A stretch of 53,246 bases of DNA from an uncultured Flavobacteriales bacterium (GTDB lineage Bacteria > Bacteroidota > Bacteroidia > Flavobacteriales > BACL11). The stretch spans positions 1 to 53,246 of the forward strand of contig CAJQIZ010000009.1 of NCBI GenBank assembly GCA_905478555.1, written 5' to 3'. How positions within the stretch are numbered: the first letter of the stretch is position 1; each line of letters starts with the position of its first letter. The notes below the pieces were generated by a model. That model was not told the origin of the DNA and searched no databases. It was given only the letters and a program-made list of their open reading frames with translations. This document shows, piece after piece, positions 28,088 to 37,543 of the stretch. A program made the position numbers and the translations under genes.

Positions 28088-29026
28088 TTAATACTCCCAC
28101 ATATCGTGCTCTATGTTAAATATCTCTTCCTTAATTCTTTCAGATTCTAGTAAAGCATCTAATCCTATCATATAATCAGTAACAGATCTATTCATAATAT
28201 TAGATTCTTGTAGAATTCTACTGCCAAACATTCTTTTTTCAAATATTCCTAAATAAGATCGTTGTTGAGCATTATTTTTAGTGAAATTAGCTACTTTAGT
28301 TTGAACTAATACATCTCTAAAATCAGGGAAGTAAATCCAAAATAATGGCATATCTCTTTCTTCGTTATTCTCATCAATATAAGTTCTGATAGGGCATAAT
28401 CCAATAATTCTTGCAGACATTTTTGACCTGTGTTTATCAAAAAACCACTCCTCTTTCACATTCCATCTTAAAACTTCAGTTCTGTTAAAAGGAGTTACAA
28501 TATCAGAATAATATTGAGTGATACCGTTAAGAATAGAATCTCCTCCTCCCCATTCAGATTGTATTGCTTCACCTTTCTGAACACTAGCTCCAAGTCTCAT
28601 TTTTTCAACGTTAGTAAGTTGACCGTACTTAAATTCATTTCCAGGAGGAGCATTATTAACAATCTTAAAACACCTAAAAGACTCAGATACAGTATCCTGA
28701 AGAGATTCCATAATAACATCGATCAAACTCATCTTTTCAGGATTCAAATTTGCTTTATTTTCAATTGCTGGAAAATAAAAATGATGATTAATTTTCTGCT
28801 TTAAGTCAATTTCTCTCCAAATAGTACGAGACCATACAATATCTTTTTCGTTAATTTCTGGATAATGATAAGCTTCTTCTTTCTCTTGATTATGAACCTT
28901 ATTATAAGCTCCATTAGTTATATCCTCTGGCTGTTCCTGTAAAGGTTCTAAAACTTGAGCCATTGAAAATAATGGCAACAAAAAAGAGATTGTAATGATT
29001 AATACTTTTCTTTTAATTTTCTTCAT
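28088..29026 (-). CDS. gldN: T9SS/gliding protein GldN (PorN)
   Basis: 312 residues with a signal peptide (VLIITISFLLPLFSMAQ). The body has the GldN/PorN pattern: DIVWSRTIWREIDLKQKIN, FYFP, LIDVIMESL, VEEW-like KEEWFFDKHRSKM, ICG-like RIIGLCPIR, MPLFWIYFPDFRDVL and IMNRSVTDYMIGLDAL. PorN/GldN forms the periplasmic ring with PorK/GldK around the trans-envelope T9SS. The gene is 5 bases after gldM, as in other Bacteroidota, and is followed by a strong terminator. Confidence 0.95.
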   Translation of the reverse strand: MKKIKRKVLIITISFLLPLFSMAQVLEPLQEQPEDITNGAYNKVHNQEKEEAYHYPEINEKDIVWSRTIWREIDLKQKINHHFYFPAIENKANLNPEKMSLIDVIMESLQDTVSESFRCFKIVNNAPPGNEFKYGQLTNVEKMRLGASVQKGEAIQSEWGGGDSILNGITQYYSDIVTPFNRTEVLRWNVKEEWFFDKHRSKMSARIIGLCPIRTYIDENNEERDMPLFWIYFPDFRDVLVQTKVANFTKNNAQQRSYLGIFEKRMFGSRILQESNIMNRSVTDYMIGLDALLESERIKEEIFNIEHDMWEY

Positions 29027-29031
29027 AATTT

Positions 29032-30777
29032 TTATTTAATAGTATAGTTAAAACCTACAGAAGGTCCCATTCTTCTAGTTGATCCTCCTTTTTGTTTTAC
29101 TATAATGTTACTTATTATCACTTTATTACCCTTTTTCAATCTTCCTATTTCAGTTTTTATTTTACTAGATATTATAGAAACACCTTCAAAAGCTTCAGAT
29201 ACAGTACCAATACACTCAACATCAAACTTAACAACCTTAAATACAATTCCTTCAAAATCGAAATTCAATAGTTTAGCGGACAATTTTGGTTTACCTGTTA
29301 TCTGTTCTTTAGATACTTTATTAGAATTTAAATGAAAAATAGTAGGATCCGGTACTTCCTTAACTCTAAACTCCATTTTACCTATTGATTTTTTCTTACC
29401 ATTCTTATCTTTAACAGTTACAGATACATAAATTTTCTTTCCTAACATTTTATTATCTGGAGTAACCATATATTCTCCTTTCTTTCTATTTACAGTCGTG
29501 TATGACGCACCACTCATAGAAATAGAAACTTGATCGGGTTGATAACCAGCAACAGAAACTGATATTGGATTATCAATCACTGTATATAAAATATTCATCT
29601 TAGTTGGAGAAACTGCAAAAGATTTGTTAGCTACAATATACTCACCTTCAAAAGGATAATATTGATCTCCATCATCTTGTAATATCTTAATAAGACCTTT
29701 ATACGATTTTGGTCCAACACTTCCTCCTTTAACAGTATAAATACCCTGTCCGTTTACAACAGGAACAACCTCTGGAGTTCCTATCATCTGATATGTTCCA
29801 TCAGGTAACGAGTCATAATCACCAATTAATATTTCAGGATTAGCAGTTTCATCAAAAGCAGTTAGAAATATAGTGGATTTAAACTCTTCTCCTTTTAAAA
29901 CAAAATTAGATGAAGGTATTGTAGTTGCCATTGCAGTAGTGAACTTCAACGAATTTGCATCAATATTTTTAGCTAAGAAAGAAATAACCTCCGCTTCCAT
30001 ATTTTTTATATCAGCTTGCCACTTTGAAAGTAGAGTTAAAGCACCAACTGAAGGCATATCATAAAAATTATAATATTCCCAAGTTACTTTTTTTCCTTTT
30101 TCTCCATAAACTTTACCATCCTCAATTTTAAGAGAACTATTAATCTCATCAGCTAAAAATTCAGAAGACCCTTTAATTATCCATGAAGAATCTTCAGCAA
30201 CTTTTAAAACTGATAGTAAAGTTTGTCTAAACGACTCAATTTCATTTTTCATTTGAGTACATTTTCCAATTCCATCTATGTTTGGTAAAGATGCTTTATT
30301 TTCAGGATTAAAAATATCACCAGCAGCATGTCTATCATCTTTAGCTCCTAAGTGAGCAATTTTTTTAGACTTTTCTAGAGAAGATAGCTCAGAATATTCT
30401 ACTTCAAATATATTAGATTCTATTTCGTCTCCCTCTTCATCCTTATAATCTCCTAAGAACACTTGCTTATCAGCTTTTAAAACAAGATTGTATTTCATTT
30501 CCTGAATTCCTTCTACTAAAGACATGGAAATAGGTTTCACTGTATTTGCTAAATTTTTATAATTTTTAACTTTCTCTTGATTAGATGCATTTTCAAATCC
30601 ATCATAAGTATCAATATTTTTTTTATCAATACTTTTAGTTGTTTTCACAATTCCTAAATTCACCTCAAAGAAAGAGTTCAAAACCTCCTTAGAGACATTT
30701 AAAGCAAGAAGTGCTGTAAGCACTAAATACATCATATTAATCATTTTCTGTCTTGGTGACAAATTACCTCCTGCCAT
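29032..30777 (-). CDS. gldM: T9SS/gliding motor protein GldM (PorM)
   Basis: 581 residues. The N-terminus MAGGNLSPRQKMINMMYLVL, with one inner-membrane helix at about 10-33 (LVLTALLALNVSKEVL), is diagnostic. A long periplasmic part made of helical and beta-sandwich domains follows (about 40-520 residues), as in the elongated GldM dimer. With GldL it forms the proton-driven rotary motor that powers secretion and gliding. It is located between gldL (33-base gap) and gldN. The C-terminus (GPSVGFNYTIK) is intact. Confidence 0.96.
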   Translation of the reverse strand: MAGGNLSPRQKMINMMYLVLTALLALNVSKEVLNSFFEVNLGIVKTTKSIDKKNIDTYDGFENASNQEKVKNYKNLANTVKPISMSLVEGIQEMKYNLVLKADKQVFLGDYKDEEGDEIESNIFEVEYSELSSLEKSKKIAHLGAKDDRHAAGDIFNPENKASLPNIDGIGKCTQMKNEIESFRQTLLSVLKVAEDSSWIIKGSSEFLADEINSSLKIEDGKVYGEKGKKVTWEYYNFYDMPSVGALTLLSKWQADIKNMEAEVISFLAKNIDANSLKFTTAMATTIPSSNFVLKGEEFKSTIFLTAFDETANPEILIGDYDSLPDGTYQMIGTPEVVPVVNGQGIYTVKGGSVGPKSYKGLIKILQDDGDQYYPFEGEYIVANKSFAVSPTKMNILYTVIDNPISVSVAGYQPDQVSISMSGASYTTVNRKKGEYMVTPDNKMLGKKIYVSVTVKDKNGKKKSIGKMEFRVKEVPDPTIFHLNSNKVSKEQITGKPKLSAKLLNFDFEGIVFKVVKFDVECIGTVSEAFEGVSIISSKIKTEIGRLKKGNKVIISNIIVKQKGGSTRRMGPSVGFNYTIK

Positions 30778-30810
30778 ATTATTTTATGTTTTATTTAGTA
30801 ATTAAAATGA

Positions 30811-31461
30811 TTATTTATTTGGATTCATTGCAGTAAGCATACCACCATATACTTTATTCATTTGTTCTAAATTAACTGATAATTGAGAAACTTGTTCTTG
30901 GAAATTCTTAGAATCTTCTACAGAAGCTTGTAAGTTTTGAAGGAACATAGTAGTAGCTTCCATTTGCTGATTAGAAGCTTGTAACTGCAATTCATATAAG
31001 GAGTTTAGAGCATTCATATTTTTAACACCCTCTTGAATTTGATCATTATATTCTGTGATACCTGTTGCAGCCGAAATAGTTTCGTTTAATTGAGATGAAG
31101 CTTCTCCAAAAGATCTTAGTCCTTCATTTAAACTTTCAATTAATGCATTATCAATTTTAGCTTTTTCTAAAGCACTATCTAGTTGTTGAGCAGGTGACAT
31201 ATTTGCTGGGTCGGTCATATCTTCATTAGATAATTGAGGATATACTTTTTCCCAATTATATTCTTCATGAGTTTTTTCAAATGCAGAAAAGAAGAAAATA
31301 ACAGCCTCAGTTCCTAAACCAATAATTAACATTATAGAAGCTCCTGGTAAGTGTTCAATCTTAAATAACGCACCTATAATTACAAGAGCGGCACCCCATC
31401 CATAAAGTTTTGGCATCATTTTTTTGTACCATTTTGCTTCTGTTATATTTCCTAATCCCAT
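30811..31461 (-). CDS. gldL: T9SS/gliding motor protein GldL (PorL)
   Basis: 216 residues. Two inner-membrane helices at the N-terminus (about 16-36 and 40-60; YGWGAALVIIGALFKIEHLP, then ASIMLIIGLGTEAVIFFFSA) carry the conserved Lys and Glu residues tied to proton use in the GldLM motor. The rest is a cytoplasmic domain with coiled-coil tendency (INALNSLYELQLQASNQQM). It is found directly upstream of gldM in the conserved order. Confidence 0.96.
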   Translation of the reverse strand: MGLGNITEAKWYKKMMPKLYGWGAALVIIGALFKIEHLPGASIMLIIGLGTEAVIFFFSAFEKTHEEYNWEKVYPQLSNEDMTDPANMSPAQQLDSALEKAKIDNALIESLNEGLRSFGEASSQLNETISAATGITEYNDQIQEGVKNMNALNSLYELQLQASNQQMEATTMFLQNLQASVEDSKNFQEQVSQLSVNLEQMNKVYGGMLTAMNPNK

Positions 31462-31494
31462 TTTTTTATTTATTTAGTTATTTTTTTAATATTT

Positions 31495-32811
31495 TTATTG
31501 AAAATCTTCCTTATCCCTTCCTAAGAAGTCCATTACACACCTGAAACCAATATAAGATGTAGAAACATCATAATATTCATATGATCTAGTCGAATTTTGA
31601 ATGAAGTAAGAAATATCTTTCCAAGAGCCACCTCTTGTTACTTTTCTCTTTAATACATTAGCATCTTCATTTTCTGAAATATAAGAATTATCGGAATTCA
31701 TATCGTGAGAGTAAGAACCTGAAGTTTCATCATATACAGTAGAAGTCCATTCTGCAACATTTCCAGCCATATCATACAAACCGTAGTTATTAGGATTATA
31801 TTGCCTCACTTTGATAGCTTTTAAACCTCCATCAGCAACATAGTTACCTCTTAAGGGTTTGAAATTAGCTAAGAAACAACCTCTCATGTTTCTTGTGTAG
31901 GGACCACCCCAAGGATATGGAGATTGAGATAAACTTCCTCTGGCAGCATACTCCCATTCTGTCTCAGTTGGAAGTCTAAAATCTGGTAACAAAGGTTCTG
32001 ATTGAGCTCTTAAGAATGAATTCATTATATGCGTTCTCCAATGACTAAAAGCTGTTGCTTGTTCCCAAGTAATACCTACTACAGGATAATCATCATGAGC
32101 AATATGTTCATAATTAAATGTAGCATCTGTTTCATTATTAGCGTAAGCATAGTCAGATTGATAATCTAAAGTAGAAGGATACATTTTTACTTCTTTTTCT
32201 ACAACAAAATTATCTCTATAAGTAGAAGCATCCATCTGATCAATAGCTTCTTCATCTGTTTTATTAGATTTTGAAAGAGATCTTACATCTAATACTTCAT
32301 ATCTGTAAATAAAATTATCTTCTTCTTTAATTGGCTTTCCATCAACATAAGTTTTTATAAATAACGAATCGTATAAGAATTTGTACTCTTCATCATTTGT
32401 GTTTATTCTTACATTCCAGTCAATCAATCTTAAAGTATCTCCATTTACAACATATTTACTTAACAAAGTATCTCCTCTGTTATTCTTAAATACATTCATT
32501 TCAGTTCTAATCATTGAATCTACCACCCATCTTTCAAATTGACGATATTCGTTATTCGTAATTTCTGTTTCATCCATATAAAATGCACCAACAGAAACTC
32601 TCTGATTAGTAGAAACATTTGCGAATGGGACATCTTGATCAGAAGGACCCATAACAAAACTACCTTGAGGAATAAAAACCATTCCATAAGGATCTGTTGG
32701 ATTCCAAACTAATCTATCCGTTCCACCAATTAGTTCTCCATTTCCAGAGCCAGCACATCCACTTAATAAAGTGACTACTGCACTTAAAAATAATATTTTT
32801 TTCATATTCAT
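31495..32811 (-). CDS. gldK: T9SS lipoprotein GldK (PorK), FGE/sulfatase-modifying-factor fold
   Basis: 438 residues. The lipobox LLSGC (Cys near residue 20) marks an outer-membrane lipoprotein. The FGE-like domain shows MVFIPQGSFVMGPSD, DETEITNNEYRQF, PVVGITWEQATAFSHWR, RLPTETEWEYAARG, NNYGLYDMAGNVAEWTS and RKVTRGGSW, then YIGFRCVM. PorK/GldK rings sit under the outer membrane. Two in-frame ATGs, at 32811 and 32805, differ by two residues; the second (MKKILFLS) may be the true one. Next gene upstream: porP, 47 bases away. Confidence 0.96.
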   Translation of the reverse strand: MNMKKILFLSAVVTLLSGCAGSGNGELIGGTDRLVWNPTDPYGMVFIPQGSFVMGPSDQDVPFANVSTNQRVSVGAFYMDETEITNNEYRQFERWVVDSMIRTEMNVFKNNRGDTLLSKYVVNGDTLRLIDWNVRINTNDEEYKFLYDSLFIKTYVDGKPIKEEDNFIYRYEVLDVRSLSKSNKTDEEAIDQMDASTYRDNFVVEKEVKMYPSTLDYQSDYAYANNETDATFNYEHIAHDDYPVVGITWEQATAFSHWRTHIMNSFLRAQSEPLLPDFRLPTETEWEYAARGSLSQSPYPWGGPYTRNMRGCFLANFKPLRGNYVADGGLKAIKVRQYNPNNYGLYDMAGNVAEWTSTVYDETSGSYSHDMNSDNSYISENEDANVLKRKVTRGGSWKDISYFIQNSTRSYEYYDVSTSYIGFRCVMDFLGRDKEDFQ

Positions 32812-32858
32812 TTTAATTTAATTCACTTCTAAAAAATTAGAGTGAAAGGTTTTTAATT

Positions 32859-33770
32859 TTATAAGTATCTTGGGTTTTCATAACTTTTTATCGGTCTATC
32901 GTAATCTACCTTAAAGCTGTAACCCAACATAAATTCAATACTGTTATTTTTTATCTGATTTAATACTACATCATAAGCTAAACCAAATTTTAAGTCATCA
33001 TTAATATTCATACCCGTTAACAATACTATGCCTTCATCTAATCGATAACTAACGCCACCCCATATCTTATTATTGTATAATATATTTGTATTTACATCTA
33101 ACTGTGAGGTTGTACCATCAGATTTTAGATAAATAGAGGGGTTTAAAGAAAGTAAAGGATTAATTTCATGGTAGTATCCTGCAAGTAAAAAATAATGACG
33201 AGAAAGGTTAATAATCCCACCATCTGTTTTTTCAATTGAAGGCTCTGTAATATGTAAAGTGGAAAGACCAATATACACATCTTGTGTGTTATAGTAAACA
33301 CCACCTCCAAAATCCATAGCTGACCCACTTACTTCTCCATTAGGAATAGAAATATCACCAATATCTGCAGGGATTAATTTTACACCATTTAAACCACTCT
33401 GAAACATCCCAGCTGAAGCACCAATTCCTAACTGACCATCTCCTAAATCTGTACGATAAGCATAAGAAAGTTGAACTCCTAAGTTTGAGTATTCAGCAAT
33501 TGCATCTGAAACTATATTCAAACCTAAACCTCCATTCAGTAACTCAAAAGGAGCATCTACCGAAAGATTTAAGGTTGTTGGAGCACCGTCAAAACCCATC
33601 CACTGAGAACGGTGCAAAACAATAGCGTTTATATTACCTGAACTACCAGCAGAACCTGGATTATTCGCTAATTTATTAAACATGTTCTGGCTAAACTGAG
33701 GAACTTGTTGAGCTTTTAAACTTCCAAGACACAAGGTCATTAAGGATATAATTAGTATGTTTTTTTTCAT
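32859..33770 (-). CDS. porP: PorP/SprF-family T9SS outer-membrane protein
   Basis: 303 residues. A signal peptide (ILIISLMTLCLGSLKAQ) is followed by the family's opening, QQVPQFSQNMFNKLANNPGSAGSSG, and IVLHRSQWMGFDGAPTTLNLSVDAP. The remainder alternates short beta strands, as in a barrel. PorP is an outer-membrane part of the secretion apparatus; the SprF paralogue in Flavobacterium helps secrete SprB. Being first in the operon before gldK, as in the por operon of Porphyromonas, favours PorP, though a SprF-like link to the adhesin at 6.7-13.2 kb is possible. Confidence 0.88.
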   Translation of the reverse strand: MKKNILIISLMTLCLGSLKAQQVPQFSQNMFNKLANNPGSAGSSGNINAIVLHRSQWMGFDGAPTTLNLSVDAPFELLNGGLGLNIVSDAIAEYSNLGVQLSYAYRTDLGDGQLGIGASAGMFQSGLNGVKLIPADIGDISIPNGEVSGSAMDFGGGVYYNTQDVYIGLSTLHITEPSIEKTDGGIINLSRHYFLLAGYYHEINPLLSLNPSIYLKSDGTTSQLDVNTNILYNNKIWGGVSYRLDEGIVLLTGMNINDDLKFGLAYDVVLNQIKNNSIEFMLGYSFKVDYDRPIKSYENPRYL

Positions 33771-33805
33771 ATTTGATTTAAAGTAAACACCTTTTTTTTC
33801 GGTTG

Positions 33806-33813
33806 CTAATATA
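33806..33813 (-). promoter_or_regulatory. Possible -7 element of the porP-gldN operon
   Basis: On the minus strand TATATTAG differs at one position from TAnnTTTG. It lies about 36 bases upstream of the porP ATG, in the only intergenic gap between the arginase-family gene and porP. No convincing -33 TTG is seen, so this remains weak. Confidence 0.3.
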
Positions 33814-33861
33814 AGTATTTTTTATTAGAAAGTAGAAAAATATGAAAAATACGAGTTTTTA

Positions 33862-35022
33862 TTACAGAAACCTACTATATGTTTTCAACCATCTGTGTGG
33901 TATTTCCCCCCTGTTTGCATGTTGGTAGTCGTCATAAGAACAAGCTACAAAATAGTTGTCAAAACTATTAGTTATTTGGTTCTTAAAAGGAACTCCCATC
34001 CACCATCTACCACTTGTATTACTCTTAAAAAACTCTATTTCAGTTTGTTCATCTTCAAAAGCTACTGTATATTTAATGCAATTTTCAATATTTGGATTCA
34101 ATTCCATCTTACGGAATTTAACTCCCTCAATAAAATACCACATCATTTGAGAAATAAGTTGCGCCCCCTGATTATAAACATCTAAATCCTGATTATATTC
34201 AAAAATACCAAAACAAGACATTTTATCACTTATCCCCGCATATCTAGCTATTTTACAAGATTCTTCTTCATTAAAACCATTTGGAGTAGAATATACATTG
34301 GAAGAGAAGGAAGAAGAAGAAACAGAAGACATGTCAAAACTTAGGAAATCTGTATTTCGTAAAAAAGGTTCAATCTCCTGCATATTGTTTTTAATCTGAC
34401 CTAATCTATGAATTTCAAAATTTAAATCATTTAATAATTTAATTTCTTCTGGTTTTACATAAAAACTTTGATATCCTAAATTTATAAAATTAAATAAATG
34501 ATTTGGTTTAAACGAAATCATTTTACTTAAATAGGAATGTGTATTTAGTTTATCATCTGATTGTCCAATATTAAAAGTAGAGTCTACACTGCAAAAAGTG
34601 ATTGTCTTTGCAAGTTGTGCATAAGCTTTATAAATTGCATAAGAGACATCTTGTCCCCCTCCAATAATCAATGGGATAATCCCTTTATCAATCAAATCTG
34701 AACAAACTTCAGTAATTAAATCAAAAGATTCTTTTCTGTTTATCATCAACTGTAAAGTGCCTAAATCTACCATATTTGGCAACCCCTCAAAATATAATCT
34801 ATAAAACGAATCTCGAACCTTACAATCCATTGAAGAAGAAGCAACATTATTCGTACCCTCATATTCCGAAATATTAAAAACGGCAATCTGAGAATAATCT
34901 ACATCAGGAAAATGATCTTGAGTATGAGAATCAATTTGAAAACCTATTTGAGAAGGGTTCCATCTTTCTTTTAAAGAATATAAACCAGGGTTTAAAGGAA
35001 TAAAATTAGATGAGATTTCCAT
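33862..35022 (-). CDS. Arginase/formimidoylglutamase-family protein with degenerate metal site
   Basis: 386 residues. The ureohydrolase fold is recognisable from PLIIGGGQDVSYAIYKAY (family GGxHx), the strand FCSVDSTFNIG (family DAHxD), and FLSFDMSSVSSSSFSSN (family SxDxDxxDP), followed by YSTPNGFNEEE. Of the six usual Mn ligands only about two Asp residues remain: His is Gln in the first motif, DAHxD reads DSTFN, and the second Asp of DxD is Ser. Hydrolysis of arginine or formiminoglutamate is therefore doubtful, and a binding or scaffold role is possible. It follows topA without a gap, and the two are probably co-transcribed. Confidence 0.75.
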   Translation of the reverse strand: MEISSNFIPLNPGLYSLKERWNPSQIGFQIDSHTQDHFPDVDYSQIAVFNISEYEGTNNVASSSMDCKVRDSFYRLYFEGLPNMVDLGTLQLMINRKESFDLITEVCSDLIDKGIIPLIIGGGQDVSYAIYKAYAQLAKTITFCSVDSTFNIGQSDDKLNTHSYLSKMISFKPNHLFNFINLGYQSFYVKPEEIKLLNDLNFEIHRLGQIKNNMQEIEPFLRNTDFLSFDMSSVSSSSFSSNVYSTPNGFNEEESCKIARYAGISDKMSCFGIFEYNQDLDVYNQGAQLISQMMWYFIEGVKFRKMELNPNIENCIKYTVAFEDEQTEIEFFKSNTSGRWWMGVPFKNQITNSFDNYFVACSYDDYQHANRGEIPHRWLKTYSRFL

Positions 35023-37359
35023 TTATTTCTTCTTTCTCTTAAACTTTGACTTTGGCTGATTCTCCTTTAACTCCAAACATTTCTCTCTTGTTAATTCTTT
35101 TGGTTCTAAATCTTTTGGAATTTTAACATTTATTTTCTTTCCTTTTGGAGGAGTTACCTGAATAAAAGCACCATATCTTCCATTTAAAACCTGAACTAAA
35201 GGATCTCCATCAAAGTTTAAAATTAATCTATCTTTATCTGCTTGAATCTTAATTTTTATTAATTCAATTGATCTATCAATCTCAATAGATAAAGGGTCGT
35301 CACCATCATCTTTTTTAATAGATATAAACTTACCATCATATCTTAAATACGGACCAAATCTACCAACAGAAGCAACCACCTCTTTACCATCAAAATCACC
35401 AACTGTTCTTGGTAATTTAAATAATTCTAACGCTTCTTCTAAAGTTATTGTTTGTATAGATTGATCTTTCATTAATGATGCGAATTTTGGTTTTGGAGCA
35501 TCCTCATCTTCCTGTTTTTCTCCCAATTGAACCATAGGTCCAAAAGGACCAATACGAACATAAACAATGTTCCCTGAATCAGGGTCTTTTCCTAAATTAC
35601 GCTCACCTAACGCCTTTTCTGCTGTACCAATTACATTCTCTACTTTTAAATGGAAAGGAGCGTAAAACTCTTGTAACATATTGTTCCATTTTTTCTTTCC
35701 ATCAGCAACCTCATCAAACTGATCCTCTACCCCTGCTGTAAAACCATAATCAAGCACACCATTAAAATGTGTAACCAAAAAATCATTTACCACAACACCA
35801 ATGTCTGTTGGAAACATTTTATTTTTCTCAGCACCAGTATTCTCTGTTTTTACTTCATTAGTAATTGAATCAACTTTCAACATAAGGTGATGGTACTCTC
35901 TCTTAAATCCATCTCTATTTTCTTTTACAACATATCCTCTTTTCTGAACAGTTGTAATTATAGAGGCGTAAGTAGATGGTCTTCCAATTCCTAAATCTTC
36001 TAACTTTTTCACTAAAGTAGCTTCTGCATACCTAGCGGGATGTCTTGAAAAACGCTCAATAGCAGTAATTTCATTCATTATTAAATCATCATTTACATTT
36101 AGTTTTGGAAGCATCCCTTCTTGCTCTTCAGAATCATCATCCTTTCCTTCCATGTAAACCTTCATAAATCCTTCAAACTTAATCATCTCTCCTTTTGCGG
36201 TAAACTGCTCATCAGAACTAGAAATGTCAATTTTAGCAATAGTTCTTTCTAATTGAGCTTCAGACATTTGAGAAGCGATAGTTCTTTTCCAAATTAAATC
36301 GTATAATTTCTGATGAGAACTCTCTCCATCCACAGTGTGTTTAGTCATATCTGTTGGTCTGATCGCCTCATGCGCTTCCTGAGCTCCTTTAGATTTTGTA
36401 GCAAATGATCTTTCTTTAGAATATTCTGAACCATAAGAAGAGGTAATTTCACTTGCACAAGCTTGCCTAGCATCATTCGATAGATTTACACTATCAGTTC
36501 TCATATAAGTAATTTTACCCGATTCATATAATCGTTGAGCTACATTCATAGTTTGAGCTACTGAATAACCTAATTTTCTAGAAGCTTCCTGTTGTAAAGT
36601 TGAAGTAGTAAATGGTGCAGAAGGAGATTTTTTAGCTGGTTTAGTTTCTAAATCAGAAATTTTATAAGATGCGGTAATACATTGTTTTAAAAACACTTCC
36701 GCTCCCACTATAGTTTGGAACCTTCTAGAAATTTCTGATTTAAATGTTTTACCTTCTGGAGTTGTAAATATTGCTGACACTCTGTATGAAGACACAGATT
36801 TAAAATTCTCTATTTCTTTTTCTCTTTCTACAATTAACCTAACCGCAACCGATTGAACCCTACCTGCAGAAAGACCTTGTTTTACTTTTCTCCAAAGTAC
36901 AGGAGAAAGCTCAAACCCTACTAATCTATCTAACACTCTTCTTGCTTGCTGAGCGTCTACTAAGTTCATATCAATCTCTCTAGGGTTTTTCACAGCATTA
37001 GTAATTGCTTTTTTTGTTATTTCATGAAAAACAATTCGTTTTGTATCTTTTTTATTTAAATCTAACACTTCTTGTAAATGCCATGCAATAGCTTCCCCTT
37101 CTCTATCCTCATCCGTTGCAATCCATACCGTTTCTGCAGATTTAACATATTTTTTTAATTCCGTTACTACATGTTTCTTGTCTTCCGAAACTTCATAGTT
37201 AGGAGCAAAACCATTTTCAATATCAATCCCCATCCCTCCTTTCTTAGGTAAATCACGAATGTGACCTATACTTGATTTCACTACAAAATCTTTTCCTAAA
37301 TACCCTTCAATTGTTTTTGCTTTTGCTGGAGACTCTACAATTACTAAATTTTTTGCCAT
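35023..37359 (-). CDS. topA: DNA topoisomerase I
   Basis: 778 residues. The Toprim domain at the N-terminus has NLVIVESPAKAKTIEGYLG and WIATDEDREGEAIAWHL (acidic DxDxE). The type IA core has GRVQSVAVRLIVEREKEI and the active-site Tyr in GKITYMRTDSVNLS. The C-terminal third lacks Cys4 zinc ribbons and carries Toprim-C-like repeats instead (FGPMVQLGEK, VGRFGPYLRYDGKF, NGRYGAFIQV), the pattern usual in Bacteroidota. It relaxes negative supercoils by transient single-strand cleavage. It is divergent from miaB across a 184-base AT-rich gap that must hold both promoters. Confidence 0.97.
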   Translation of the reverse strand: MAKNLVIVESPAKAKTIEGYLGKDFVVKSSIGHIRDLPKKGGMGIDIENGFAPNYEVSEDKKHVVTELKKYVKSAETVWIATDEDREGEAIAWHLQEVLDLNKKDTKRIVFHEITKKAITNAVKNPREIDMNLVDAQQARRVLDRLVGFELSPVLWRKVKQGLSAGRVQSVAVRLIVEREKEIENFKSVSSYRVSAIFTTPEGKTFKSEISRRFQTIVGAEVFLKQCITASYKISDLETKPAKKSPSAPFTTSTLQQEASRKLGYSVAQTMNVAQRLYESGKITYMRTDSVNLSNDARQACASEITSSYGSEYSKERSFATKSKGAQEAHEAIRPTDMTKHTVDGESSHQKLYDLIWKRTIASQMSEAQLERTIAKIDISSSDEQFTAKGEMIKFEGFMKVYMEGKDDDSEEQEGMLPKLNVNDDLIMNEITAIERFSRHPARYAEATLVKKLEDLGIGRPSTYASIITTVQKRGYVVKENRDGFKREYHHLMLKVDSITNEVKTENTGAEKNKMFPTDIGVVVNDFLVTHFNGVLDYGFTAGVEDQFDEVADGKKKWNNMLQEFYAPFHLKVENVIGTAEKALGERNLGKDPDSGNIVYVRIGPFGPMVQLGEKQEDEDAPKPKFASLMKDQSIQTITLEEALELFKLPRTVGDFDGKEVVASVGRFGPYLRYDGKFISIKKDDGDDPLSIEIDRSIELIKIKIQADKDRLILNFDGDPLVQVLNGRYGAFIQVTPPKGKKINVKIPKDLEPKELTREKCLELKENQPKSKFKRKKK

Positions 37360-37486
37360 AATTATTTTAAAGTTTGTGATTAAATGTTTTGCAAAGAAAA
37401 TATAAAAATTTTGAATCTGCCAAATCTATATTAAATATCAATTTTTATATATTATAAATAATATAATCAAAATAACAAATGACACA

Positions 37487-37519
37487 TTGTCATAACTTGT
37501 CAGTTTTTTTATACTTTTG
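37487..37519 (+). promoter_or_regulatory. Promoter of the miaB operon
   Basis: TACTTTTG at 37512-37519 matches TAnnTTTG exactly. A TTG at 37487 stands 22 bases upstream, slightly more than the usual 19-21. Transcription would start near 37526, giving an approximately 18-base leader before the ATG at 37544. Confidence 0.55.
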
Positions 37520-37543
37520 CAATTACAAAAATGAAATAATTTA

